NCBI GenBank assembly: GCA_019654215.1
Contig: BPDI01000020.1
Coordinates: 1-52,480, forward strand
Source: Gammaproteobacteria bacterium
Lineage (GTDB): Bacteria > Pseudomonadota > Gammaproteobacteria > Pseudomonadales > Pseudohongiellaceae
Direction: 5' to 3'
DNA: 52,480 bases
Below the pieces are notes generated by a model that did no database searches, was not told the DNA's origin, and worked only from the letters and a program-made list of their open reading frames with translations. Numbering within the stretch: position 1 is the stretch's first letter; each line of letters begins with the position of its first letter. A program made the translations under genes and the position numbers. Below are positions 10,699 to 18,724 of this stretch, piece after piece.

Positions 10699-12114
10699 TT
10701 ATGTCAAGGAATTTGAAGACTGGCTGCTGTTCGGTAATTGAGTTTGCCGGAAAATTCCAAAGCCCATATACGCAAGGCCAATGGATAACAGAGGGTTGAT
10801 ATAGTTAAAAAACGTCCATGGAGCAAACTCCAAGGGAGACATACCGAGAGCCCCTGTAATAAATGCCCCCGAAGTTGTCCAAGGGATTAGCGACGTACTA
10901 AGGGTCGCTCCTTCTTCCAAACATCTAGACAACATGTGCTTCTCCAACCGATCTTCTTCGTAGGAGTCTTTGAATATTTGACCGCCGAATATAATAGAGA
11001 GATACCCTTCGCCCATGCTCATGTTGGTGACGACACCAGTGCCAATAGTGGTCGCCATCAAACTTGCAGAACTTTTGATGCGCTTCAGCACCCCTTTTAG
11101 GAGGACTCGCACGAAGCCTGCGCGATCGAGGATTCCGCCGAGCGATAACGCGATTAGTGCTAGTGACATCGTCCACATCATACTTGTTATGCCACCGCGG
11201 CTCAGGAGAGTATCGAGTTGTTCAAGCCCGGTATCGGCGACATAGCCTGTATGCAAGCTATTTAGCACCTCTGTGATGGCTCGATCTTGAGTCGCGACTG
11301 CTAGAATCACAGCGGTCGCGACACTAGCCAGCATACTGGCTTCGGCGGGTGCGCGATTGAGACTGAGGACAAGCAACACAATTAGCGGCAAGAGTGTTAA
11401 GGGACTGATAGCGAATTCGATCTCTAGGTGCTGACTTAATGTTAATAACTCTTGAGCCGAAAGTGTCTGACCGCTGTAGTAAAGCCCGACTAACATAAAA
11501 GCAATCAGACTGATGACATATGTTGGTACGGTCGTATACAGCATCGAATTGATGTGAGAATAGAGATCCGTGTCAGCACTCATGGCCGCGAGATTAGTTG
11601 TGTCTGAAACAGGCGACATCTTGTCACCGAAACTCGCGCCCGAGACCACCATACCAACCACAATTGGCAGCGGAATACCTAGCACGCCACCCAGTCCCAT
11701 GAGAACAACTCCTATCGTAGCAATTGTTCCCCACGCCGTGCCGGTCGCAAGGGACATAAGACTGCATAACACCAATCCAGCAGGCAGAAAAAAAGTGGGG
11801 TGGAGTAAATCCAGGCCATAGTAAATAAGACCACCTATCGTCCCACTCTCGATTAATGCTGCGACCAGTATACCTATCAGAAAAAAGATAAAGATCGCTC
11901 CCAGACCTTTCTCGATTCCTGAGATCATTGCGGATTTAATCTTCTTATAACTGAACCCTACCCAAGAAGAGTGGCCGGCGACCCATACGACCGCGATTAC
12001 AAGCAGGCTATGCAGGCTGATACCCAACCACAGCATGCCACTAATCACTATCACGATGACTCCTCCGAAACAGATTAGTGAATGCAAAAAGCTAGGTTCT
12101 CTTGGGTCTTCCAT
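10699..12114 (-). CDS. nhaC: NhaC-family Na+/H+ antiporter
   Basis: A 471-residue inner-membrane protein with about a dozen hydrophobic segments. NhaC-type motifs are visible: GTAWGTIATIGVVLMGLG, VSGASFGDKMSPVSDTTNLA and TGVVTNMSMGEGYLSIIFGG. It exchanges sodium for protons, which fits a marine cell. Some family members exchange malate/lactate or other substrates, so substrate is inferred. Clean frame, apparently monocistronic, divergent from the selenoprotein unit at 12313. Confidence 0.9.
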   Translation of the reverse strand: MEDPREPSFLHSLICFGGVIVIVISGMLWLGISLHSLLVIAVVWVAGHSSWVGFSYKKIKSAMISGIEKGLGAIFIFFLIGILVAALIESGTIGGLIYYGLDLLHPTFFLPAGLVLCSLMSLATGTAWGTIATIGVVLMGLGGVLGIPLPIVVGMVVSGASFGDKMSPVSDTTNLAAMSADTDLYSHINSMLYTTVPTYVISLIAFMLVGLYYSGQTLSAQELLTLSQHLEIEFAISPLTLLPLIVLLVLSLNRAPAEASMLASVATAVILAVATQDRAITEVLNSLHTGYVADTGLEQLDTLLSRGGITSMMWTMSLALIALSLGGILDRAGFVRVLLKGVLKRIKSSASLMATTIGTGVVTNMSMGEGYLSIIFGGQIFKDSYEEDRLEKHMLSRCLEEGATLSTSLIPWTTSGAFITGALGMSPLEFAPWTFFNYINPLLSIGLAYMGFGIFRQTQLPNSSQSSNSLT

Positions 12115-12312
12115 AGGTTCGCGTCCTGAGCATTGAAAAAGTAGCTTACACTATAACAATTAGCACGAGAGAAGGGATGTCTCGCCCGCCCCCTATTTGA
12201 ATGTTTACCCTATGATGCTTTTTGGGGAGAGGATATGTTTTTCTGTCTGATATAATTACGCGCGCCTGAGATAACTATGAGCAACGACAACAAAAAATGA
12301 GACGTCCCTGAC

Positions 12313-13377
12313 ATGTCCAGTGAATTAAATTCACAGCATTTCGATATCGATGATTCTGTTGATGTGCAGGAGTTTTACCATAGCAAGGGCTGGACCGATG
12401 GATTTCCTATCGTACCTCCAACTCCAACTGCTGTGCAGGCATGCCTAAATTGGGCGCTTATGCCAGCGCATCAGATCATTGGCTTCGAGCCAGTGCGGGA
12501 ACGAACCATTAATGCCGAGAAGTTGGCGATTAACGCCGTCATGGCTGGCTGTTTACCGATGCACTTCCCCGCCGTAGTCGCCGCTTGGATGGCAATGTTA
12601 AAAGAAGAGTTTCTGTTACACGGTGCAACAGCCAGCACTGGAGGCTGTGCGATTCTAGTTATATTGAACGGGACCATCAGGCAAGAGATTGGTGCGCGAA
12701 GCGACTTCAATGTACTCGGCAGTGCAGACCGCGCGACTTCCGTTATCGGCAGAGCCATTCGGCTTACTTTAATAAATATATTAAAAGTGAGTCCTGGCGC
12801 TATTGATCGATCTACACTCGGTCATCCCGGGAAGATTAGTTACTGCATATCGGAAGACGAGGAGAATTCCGGCTGGAGTTCTCTTGCAGAGTCTCGAGAT
12901 ATACCGAAGGACGCCTCGGCAGTTACAGTACTGGCTGCTGGCGCTCCTCGCCAGATCATGAATGAGTGGACCACTAAGCCAGAGGAAATCCTAGATACCT
13001 ATGCAGCAGAGATGCGCGCCAATATGCGCAACTACTCAATTTGGGCGGGAAATTATGTAGTAATAATGCCGCCCCAACATCGGGAACATATGAAAGTGGC
13101 CGGCTGGGGAAGGCAAGAAATAGCGAACTACCTCTTCGAAAAGGCCCGCATAAAGCGCTCAGAATGGTCAAGCGTGGGTAAGGGTTCAGTAGTCCGTGAT
13201 AAAGCAGACATTGAATATTGCGCACTACCAAGTCCAGATCACCTCCTGCTAATTGCTGCAGGCGGTCCGGCAGGAGGTTTCGGCGCCATAATTCCACCCT
13301 GGCTGGGAACTAAGAGCCAGGCAGTTACCTTGGCTATCGGTTCCTGCGTGGGCTGCGACCCCTCAGAGGAAAATTAG
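12313..13377 (+). CDS. Partner protein of the UGSC selenoprotein (GWTDGFPIVPPT family)
   Basis: A 354-residue, apparently soluble protein opening with the recognisable segment YHSKGWTDGFPIVPPTPTAV. A glycine/cysteine-rich core contains INAVMAGCLPMHFPAVVAA and ASTGGCAILVILNG. The C-terminus ends AIGSCVGCDPSEEN, a CxxC-like pair. From memory, proteins with this GWTDG(L/F)PxxPPT opening occur next to or fused with UGSC-family proteins. Function not established. The next gene starts 52 nt downstream on the same strand, so the pair is likely an operon. Start ATG lacks a strong ribosome site. Clean frame. Cysteines could give redox or metal chemistry with the selenoprotein, but this is inference. 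Confidence 0.7.
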   Translation: MSSELNSQHFDIDDSVDVQEFYHSKGWTDGFPIVPPTPTAVQACLNWALMPAHQIIGFEPVRERTINAEKLAINAVMAGCLPMHFPAVVAAWMAMLKEEFLLHGATASTGGCAILVILNGTIRQEIGARSDFNVLGSADRATSVIGRAIRLTLINILKVSPGAIDRSTLGHPGKISYCISEDEENSGWSSLAESRDIPKDASAVTVLAAGAPRQIMNEWTTKPEEILDTYAAEMRANMRNYSIWAGNYVVIMPPQHREHMKVAGWGRQEIANYLFEKARIKRSEWSSVGKGSVVRDKADIEYCALPSPDHLLLIAAGGPAGGFGAIIPPWLGTKSQAVTLAIGSCVGCDPSEEN

Positions 13378-13429
13378 ATAAATTTAGTTATTGTTTGTAG
13401 TCGCTGCAATAAAATGAAGGATAAATTAA

Positions 13430-13953
13430 ATGACGATTCGTGTGCTCAATCCGACCAATGAATCTAAATGTAACCATACTGGAACCTGCGCCTAGACTTA
13501 AGAGTCTTAAAGGCAAGACTGTCGGACTAATCTCCAACGGCAAGGAAGGAACAGCAGGATTCTTCGCGCATGTGGACAGGCTACTTCGAGAACGCTATCA
13601 GGTGTCAAAGGTAATCCTGAGAACAAAGTCAAATTACAGCGCCCCAGCTGAGGATGAGATCATCGACGAAGCAAGGAGATGGGATTTAGCCATCAGTGGA
13701 TTGGGCGACTGAGGAAGTTGTTCGTCGTGCAGTTTGCATGACGCAATTAGTAGCGAGCGAGGGGGGCACACCCGCAATGGGCGTGATGACATGTAATTTC
13801 GTTAGCGCTGCAGAACTCATGGCAAAGGTGTTGGGTATGCCGGGCTATAGTTTTGCTGTGATCGACCACCCAGTTAGCAGCGCAACTGATCAGGAATTGG
13901 AGGCTAGAGCATTGCAAACTATGGCGGCTATAGAAACTCAGATTCTTCTTTAA
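13430..13953 (+). CDS. UGSC-family selenoprotein (in-frame UGA at 13710; two indels)
   Basis: Begins at ATG 13430 after AAGGA, giving MTIRVLNPTNES, then, after removal of one A near 13462, NVTILEPAPRLKSLKGKTVG. The frame runs to WDLAISGLGD and a TGA (13710-13712), then reads GSCSSCSLHDAISSERGG. GD-U-GSC...HDA is the signature of the UGSC (seleno)protein family, in which the first position is Sec or Cys. A hairpin resembling a bacterial SECIS follows (13723-13743). After a G6 run (13761-13766; five G fit) the frame continues TPAMGVMTCNFVSAAELMAK to DQELEARALQTM and TAA 13951-13953. Corrected length is about 173 residues. Family function is unproven. Alternative: the UGA is a real stop and the gene is broken. 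Confidence 0.82.
13723..13743 (+). promoter_or_regulatory. Bacterial SECIS-like hairpin after Sec UGA
   Basis: A 9-bp stem, CGTCGTGCA (13723-13731) against TGCATGACG (13735-13743) with one G-U pair, closes a 3-nt loop GTT. The loop G lies 20 nt after the UGA. That matches the spacing and apical GU of the known E. coli fdhF element, which binds SelB. The match was found by eye; folding energy was not computed. Confidence 0.72.
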
Positions 13954-13972
13954 TTGGTGTTGTCACCAATTA
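13951..13972. terminator. Hairpin overlapping the selenoprotein stop codon
   Basis: TAATTGGTG / CACCAATTA form a perfect 9-bp inverted repeat around TTGT. It begins at the TAA stop. No T-run follows, so it may be a weak terminator, an mRNA-stabilising hairpin or an operator. Confidence 0.35.
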
Positions 13973-14036
13973 TCCAGTGACCTGGAAGCACGCCTTGGAG
14001 ACGTCAGCCGATGACCCTCAAACTTGAAGCAGTATC

Positions 14037-14531
14037 TTAGTCAACTGAGTAATCTGTTCCTGAAAATACTAATGTATCAAGGTGTATTTCACCAATACTC
14101 CTGATTTTGCTCCCATCGCTTATTTGTATTATGTAATCAACTGTCCAAACGTGTTCTCCAGGTTTTTTACTCCACTCTCCATTACCCACACCTGCCAAAG
14201 TGCTCCCATTAGGTAGAAAAGCTTGGACAATCCATTTTACTGGCCCTCCCTCCAGATTATCATTCATTTCCATAAGGTCGTTTGGCCCAAATATGAGCGT
14301 CCCGTATGCTATACCCCCCAACATCTGATGTCCCTTTCCAATTAGTTTGATTGCTTATTTGCCCATTAGCGTCTTGGATATATACATTTGAGACATGCTC
14401 TAACGAAAATTTGCCTATTTCATTTCCCATCTCGCTTCTCCATATAAATTTGGCATTGTTTAAGTCTTCTCCATTACCGCCTACGTATTAGTGGCAACAG
14501 AAAAGCAAAGTAGGGTTATTGTTTTTAGTAG
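14037..14531 (-). CDS. Secreted hypothetical protein (frameshifted, start uncertain)
   Basis: A signal peptide-like stretch LLKTITLLCFSVATNT is seen at 14531-14484 on the minus strand. A shift then gives NGEDLNNAKFIWRSEMGNEI and SLEHVSNVYIQDANGQISNQ. A second shift in a G6 run near 14320 leads to GGIAYGTLIFGPNDLMEM, VKWIVQAFLPNGSTLAGVGN and a stop at 14037. The composite is a secreted beta-rich protein of about 150-165 residues. I do not recognise the family. No ATG is visible at the expected start. It directly follows the small protein gene at 14540 and probably shares its transcript. Confidence 0.45.
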
Positions 14532-14539
14532 TTCCGACG

Positions 14540-14818
14540 TTACTGGGTCTCCAAAATTGAATCCACCACAAAAATTTCGACAGTTCCATCTATGATTCCA
14601 TCATGCGACATAGCTTCAGCAGTATCAGATGACTCTAAGATTTCCATAAAAGCATTCAAGTCTGTCGTCTCAAAACATACTGCAACTTTATTGCCGTCGC
14701 CCACCCCATAATAAGCAATTGTCACCCCTTGCTTTTTAAATAATTCTGAATGTGTCACGAAACCATTTTTCCATCTTTCTATATCTTCAACTTCTGCTCT
14801 TGCTACTACTTTGGTCAT
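14540..14818 (-). CDS. Small ferredoxin-like-fold hypothetical protein
   Basis: 92 residues: MTKVVARAEVEDIERWKNGF, then FKKQGVTIAYYGVGDGNKVAVCFETTD and SSDTAEAMSHDGIIDGTVEI. The beta-alpha-beta pattern with a central VAVCFETTDLNAFMEILES resembles dimeric alpha-beta barrel proteins (antibiotic biosynthesis monooxygenase-like or DUF-type cyclase folds). Function unknown. AGGAGA lies 6 nt before the ATG. It sits 34 nt after a tiny membrane-protein gene on the same strand, suggesting an operon 15017 to 14037. Confidence 0.65.
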   Translation of the reverse strand: MTKVVARAEVEDIERWKNGFVTHSELFKKQGVTIAYYGVGDGNKVAVCFETTDLNAFMEILESSDTAEAMSHDGIIDGTVEIFVVDSILETQ

Positions 14819-14852
14819 TTATTTCTCCTTTCTTTAACTTAATAACTTTCGC

Positions 14853-15017
14853 CTAAGATTTTTCATTATCTACTATTTTTTTAAGCGAGGTCATCATCTG
14901 GCAACTAGAGGAAACCCGACTCATAAGCATAACAGCAACCAAAACCAGAAATCTTAAGACACACGATGCCAGCCCAACCCCACTAATTATTTTAGTAATG
15001 ATTAAGAGTGTTTCCAC
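14853..15017 (-). CDS. Tiny single-span membrane protein (54 aa)
   Basis: A GTG start with GGAGG 8 nt upstream gives VETLLIITKIISGVGLASCV then LRFLVLVAVMLMSRVSSSCQ and a charged tail KKIVDNEKS. One or two hydrophobic segments (residues about 3-33) precede a polar C-terminus. No family recognised. The clear ribosome site and the good downstream neighbour support it as a real gene. First gene of the small minus-strand unit ending at 14037. Confidence 0.5.
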   Translation of the reverse strand: METLLIITKIISGVGLASCVLRFLVLVAVMLMSRVSSSCQMMTSLKKIVDNEKS

Positions 15018-15516
15018 TTCTCAGCCTCCAAATTGGTCATTAGAAACCTCTTAATAGCTTACCCAAGGTAAAGTGATTCTTATGACCAGTGATAATAAAC
15101 CTGAGCAACTAGTCCAAAGTTGCCGGGCAGAATATAAGTACTGTTGCTTCAAAGCGTTCTACAGGTGTTGGGTAAAAGCCTTCTGTTAAATAATTAGCTC
15201 AGATGGAAAAGTGAAAGAGATTACCAAAGCGATTTATTAAGAAAGCTCGTGCTTCCAAATCAAAGAAGAGTCAATCTAAGTAGGTGTCAATAACAGTTTA
15301 TGTAACTGTATATGCAGCGACACAAATAACGTTTTATGCGCAGATTTATCGTAATGATGTTTAGCCCACCGATTGCCTAAATCTTTCTAGAACCTCAAGA
15401 GGGTTAAATTCTTGGATACTACTGGTTTGAGTTCTTTAGGTGGCAATTGCAGCTGGAGCGCTGTGATAAAACTGAGATTTAATTAGTTAGTTTTTAGAAT
15501 CCGCGAAAGGGTTCCA
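15018..15516. other. Gene-poor stretch
   Basis: About 500 bases without a gene I can support. There is a 35-codon ATG frame at 15082-15189 (MTSDNKPEQLVQSCRAEYKY...) with no ribosome site, and lysine-rich scraps around 15210-15284. A small inverted repeat ACAGTT-tatgt-AACTGT lies at about 15296-15312. The promoter for the unit reading from 15017 must be here. Confidence 0.4.
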
Positions 15517-16080
15517 CTAAAGCCTAGTCACAAATGAAAACATTACTTGATCGCTCCGGTAGTCCCCTTGAGTATTTCCAAAATCTATCTGAAGAGTGTA
15601 TTTGTCCGAAAGCCTGTAACCTAATCCCAAAGAATATAGATTTGACTCCCAGCTAATATCATTAGTATTTCTATGCCGGTATGAGGTGTCCAGATAAATT
15701 TTTGCCGTTAAATCATATTTAGTTCCAATAGTAGCGGTGTGGTAAGAAACACTGGACTTCGACGAATAATATTCGCGAGCACCTTTGGAAAAAAATATAT
15801 AGGGGGAGAAATTAGAGCTTAAAACTATCGGAGTATAACCAACAATTGCTTCGTACCTCGCCTCTCCAGGGATATCGTGGAAGCTTATATCTCCAAACAT
15901 TGCTACGCCACCTATGGTCACGCCGCTATCAAATCTGTATAGGCTTTTGATCGCGCCAAGATCAACATTAAACCTATTATTTATTCTTTCCACACCTACT
16001 GCAGGACCAAATGTTAATGCTCCGGAATATGCTTTCGTTGACGCAACCATACAAAAAACACACAAAAATATCTTTTTCAC
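15517..16080 (-). CDS. Outer-membrane beta-barrel-like protein
   Basis: 187 residues starting at GTG 16080 with a signal peptide (MKKIFLCVFCMVASTKAYS). The mature part alternates polar and hydrophobic residues in short strands (GVTIGGVAMFGDISFH, SSVSYHTATIGTKYDLTAKIY, SNLYSLGLGYRLSDKYTLQI). It ends VMFSFVTRL rather than the usual terminal Phe. This fits a small OmpA/OmpW-like eight-strand barrel, but I cannot name the family. The GTG overlaps the stop of the upstream reading frame (16077-16079), so translation is probably coupled to the small membrane-protein frames at 16286 and 16412. Confidence 0.7.
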   Translation of the reverse strand: MKKIFLCVFCMVASTKAYSGALTFGPAVGVERINNRFNVDLGAIKSLYRFDSGVTIGGVAMFGDISFHDIPGEARYEAIVGYTPIVLSSNFSPYIFFSKGAREYYSSKSSVSYHTATIGTKYDLTAKIYLDTSYRHRNTNDISWESNLYSLGLGYRLSDKYTLQIDFGNTQGDYRSDQVMFSFVTRL

Positions 16081-16286
16081 GTTGCTGTCGCCCCATATTT
16101 CTGTCCAACAGTAGACCAGCCTAAAACGTCATACGTTGTTCCAATATCTACATAACCATATATCGCAAACATACAACCGATGAACAAGATACCTAGAATG
16201 GAAGTGATAAGTTTATTATCAACAGATTGGCCTACAATGGCGGTAGGAGCATCATTACATTAAACGCATAGTGGTCTAATAGTCAT
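16077..16286 (-). CDS. Small membrane protein, frame interrupted by a stop
   Basis: From ATG 16286 the frame reads MTIRPLCV then TAA, then continues in the same frame NDAPTAIVGQSVDNKLITSI followed by LGILFIGCMFAIYGYVDIGTTYDVLGWST to TGA at 16077. A hydrophobic span covers LGILFIGCMFAIYGYV. The frame is open and membrane-like after the TAA, but no ATG/GTG start with a ribosome site lies there. It may have an internal TTG start, or the TAA is an error or real decay. Its stop overlaps the GTG of the barrel gene. Confidence 0.4.
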
Positions 16287-16289
16287 TAG

Positions 16290-16412
16290 TTACTCGGGAA
16301 CACCTTTATTGGTGCTTTCCGATCTTTGTTGAAGCTTGTCATCAATCTTCATCCCTATATACACCACTACAATAGAAAATAGAGCAAAACCGGTAGTCCC
16401 AATAACATCCAT
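16290..16412 (-). CDS. Tiny membrane protein (40 aa)
   Basis: ATG 16412 with a GGGGG ribosome site about 6 nt upstream. MDVIGTTGFALFSIVVVYIG is followed by a charged tail MKIDDKLQQRSESTNKGVPE and TAA. One N-terminal transmembrane span with a cytoplasmic-looking polar tail. No family recognised. It is the first gene of a tight unit leading to an outer-membrane barrel protein. Confidence 0.5.
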   Translation of the reverse strand: MDVIGTTGFALFSIVVVYIGMKIDDKLQQRSESTNKGVPE

Positions 16413-16627
16413 GACTAACCCCCTAGATTTGGTTACTGACTGTATCGGCCAAATACTAAATCTATTACTAATTTTTCCAGTTTTTTACTTATTATCTGAT
16501 TAATTTCACTCCCTAAATTAACCACCACTCTCAGCATTAACTCCTGGCTTTTGTCAGGATTTGTGGCTAACAAATAAACAATCACTCATATAATTTGTTG
16601 CATGTTAATAATTATTTAAGTTTATTA

Positions 16628-16859
16628 ATGTTTGAAACCGGTATAACTCGGCAAAAGAAAAGAGCAATTAGAATTTAGAAGATACCGCTCTTCGAATTAT
16701 CAGGAATATTTGGGGTTATTTGATTTGAATTGCCCTTCCTTTTTTGAAAAATATGATGCTATCGAAATAGATTCCATTAAAAATGGATTGGTTTTGGAAA
16801 TACATAAAATAAATATGGAAATTTATTTAAAGGCTAACAACCTGCCAGTGACAGCATGA
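16628..16859 (+). pseudogene. GNAT acetyltransferase-like N-terminal fragment
   Basis: ATG 16628 gives MFETGITRQKK. A shift in an A-rich run then gives EQLEFRRYRSSNYQEYLGLF, DLNCPSFFEKYDAIEIDSIK and KINMEIYLKANNLPVTA-stop at 16859. The FRRYRSSNYQEYLGLFDLNCPSFF part resembles the first strand and helix of GNAT acetyltransferases. The acetyl-CoA binding core is absent, so this is a truncated remnant or an unrelated small protein. The terminator at 16836-16893 overlaps its end, in its direction. Confidence 0.35.
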
Positions 16860-16893
16860 AATTAATTGTCTGGTAGCTGGTTGTTGTTTTTTT
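16836..16893. terminator. Rho-independent terminator (bidirectional candidate)
   Basis: AACAACC-TGCCAG pairs with CTGGTA-GCT-GGTTGTT, followed on the plus strand by GTTTTTTT (86-93). On the minus strand the hairpin sits 14 nt past the gdhA stop, so it can end both gdhA and the small plus-strand frame at 16628. Confidence 0.7.
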
Positions 16894-16906
16894 AAGGAAT
16901 AGCATC

Positions 16907-18337
16907 TCAATGGCCTTTTAAATCGTAAGTCGCGGCAATTTTTTCGATTGCAACCAAATAGGCAGCCGTCCGAAAATCAGTAACATTGTCTTTTTCATGC
17001 AAAATAGCGCGCATTTCCTGCAAAGCTCCACGCATAGAATCATCAAGGCCCGATCGCACTAATTCAAGTTCTCCAGCGCCTTGTCTAAATTTTTTTCTAA
17101 AGCTTGATGAAATATTCCACTTGTCACCCATAACTTCAGAAACAGACTCAAGTTCTCTAATAATCAGTTCATTTCTCGCTTGCTGCTCTCTTCTCTGCAT
17201 CCGACCAAAACGCATATGGCTGAGATTTTTTACCCACTCAAAATACGAAACGATTACTCCACCTGCATTTACGTACATATCAGGAACAATGGTGCACCCT
17301 TTCTTTCTTAAGATTTCATCAGCTTGGGCTGTAATAGGCCCATTCGCCGCTTCTACAATCAGCGGTGCTATCACCCTTGGAGCATTTTCAGAATGAATTA
17401 CTCCTTCCGAGGCTGCTGGAATAAGAATGTCACACTCTTGCTCAAGAACTGCAGCACCTGCTTCTATATAGGTTGCATTAGGAAAGCCAGCGACTCCGCC
17501 ATTTTCTTTTATCCAACACTTAAGAACGTCCGCATCTAGGCCATTATCTGAATAAACAGCCCCATCCCTTTCTATAACACCTATGATAATTACCCCATCT
17601 TCTTCGCTGAGAAACTTTGCAACGTGATAACCGACATTACCTAAACCTTGAACAATAATTCGCTTGCCTTCTAATGTGCCAGATAAACTTGCCTCACCGA
17701 CATCATTAGGATCACGAAAAAACTCGCGCAGCGCATACTGCACACCTCGCCCGGTTGCCTCAATACGGCCAGCAATGCCACCAATGTTGATCGGCTTACC
17801 AGTCACACATGCTTTTGCATCAATATCTGTTGTATTTATTTGCGAATACTGATCAGCAATCCAAGCCATTTCCCGCTCCCCGGTACCCATATCAGGTGCG
17901 GGCACATTTTGGCTTGGGTGAATTAGATCCCTTTTTATAAGTTCAGATGCAAATCGGCGTGTAATCAACTCCAATTCATATTCGTCGAATTCACTTGGGT
18001 TAATGCACAAACCACCCTTGGAACCACCAAAAGGAACATCAACCAGTGCACACTTATAAGTCATCAGCGCAGCAAGCGCCTCCACCTCATCCTGATTGAC
18101 GGAACTCGAATATCTAATACCTCCTTTTACTGGCTCCATATGGTCTGAATGTACTGCCCTATAGCCAGTAAAAGTTTGTATTTTGCCCCCCAACCGAACA
18201 CCAAACTTTGTTGTGTAGGTTGCATTACAAACCCTAATTTTTTCACTTAGTCCGGGTGATAAATCAATCAGACCAGCCGCTCGGTTGTACATAATGTCGA
18301 CGCTTTCGCAAAAAACTCGTTCTATTGAAGATGCCAT
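16907..18337 (-). CDS. gdhA: Glutamate dehydrogenase (Glu/Leu/Phe/Val family)
   Basis: Interconverts glutamate and 2-oxoglutarate plus ammonia. It is a 476-residue cytoplasmic protein. The substrate domain has MEPVKGGIRYSSSVNQDEV, the catalytic Lys in YKCALVDVPFGGSKGG and PAPDMGTGEREMAWIADQY. The Rossmann domain carries VQGLGNVGYHVAKFL, and PAASEGVI plus VEAANGP follow. NAD versus NADP use cannot be decided by eye. Clean frame; apparently monocistronic. Confidence 0.93.
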   Translation of the reverse strand: MASSIERVFCESVDIMYNRAAGLIDLSPGLSEKIRVCNATYTTKFGVRLGGKIQTFTGYRAVHSDHMEPVKGGIRYSSSVNQDEVEALAALMTYKCALVDVPFGGSKGGLCINPSEFDEYELELITRRFASELIKRDLIHPSQNVPAPDMGTGEREMAWIADQYSQINTTDIDAKACVTGKPINIGGIAGRIEATGRGVQYALREFFRDPNDVGEASLSGTLEGKRIIVQGLGNVGYHVAKFLSEEDGVIIIGVIERDGAVYSDNGLDADVLKCWIKENGGVAGFPNATYIEAGAAVLEQECDILIPAASEGVIHSENAPRVIAPLIVEAANGPITAQADEILRKKGCTIVPDMYVNAGGVIVSYFEWVKNLSHMRFGRMQRREQQARNELIIRELESVSEVMGDKWNISSSFRKKFRQGAGELELVRSGLDDSMRGALQEMRAILHEKDNVTDFRTAAYLVAIEKIAATYDLKGH

Positions 18338-18724
18338 ATCTGTTCTCTGAAAATTTGTAAAACCTGCTAAGTTAATTTTCGGACTGGATCGATAATTCGG
18401 CAGTCAGGTCATGCACGCAGATCTTTCTAACTATGTGTCGTATAGAGCTATTTTCTCTCAAAGAGCGGGGACCTCTATTTGGGCTCCTAATCAGCCTAAT
18501 CAAATGGTTACTTCTATGCTCTCACTACCCGAATCAACGGCAATTCACCTGATTAACATCATCTATCAATAATGAAAGTCATCATCAGAATAGACCAATT
18601 ATCCATTCCTCTTCTATTTTCATTCAGGTCTAATAATTTATTGTTTGAGGCTTCGACTTTCAGTCTGAAAGCCCGTGGTAGATTACGCACCTCTTTTTTT
18701 TTCATCAGGACTCTTTAATACACC
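18338..18724. other. Divergent gdhA / leuB region with a possible leader hairpin
   Basis: No gene seen. Upstream of leuB, GAGG (18647-18650), an inner hairpin CTTTCA-gtc-TGAAAG (about 18657-18671) and CCTC (18690-18693) are followed by nine T. This has the form of a terminator/attenuator before the leuB start at 18725. I could not find a leucine-rich leader peptide, so attenuation is only a possibility. Confidence 0.35.

Noticed and set aside
13696..13953. Frame starting VDWATEEVVRR that avoids the UGA at 13710
   Set aside because: Its upstream part matches nothing, while the UGA frame gives the GD-U-GSC...HDA family signature plus a well-placed hairpin; the frames are best joined at the G6 run.
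15082..15189. 35-codon frame MTSDNKPEQLVQS...
   Set aside because: No ribosome site, cysteine-rich random-looking tail, no support from neighbours.
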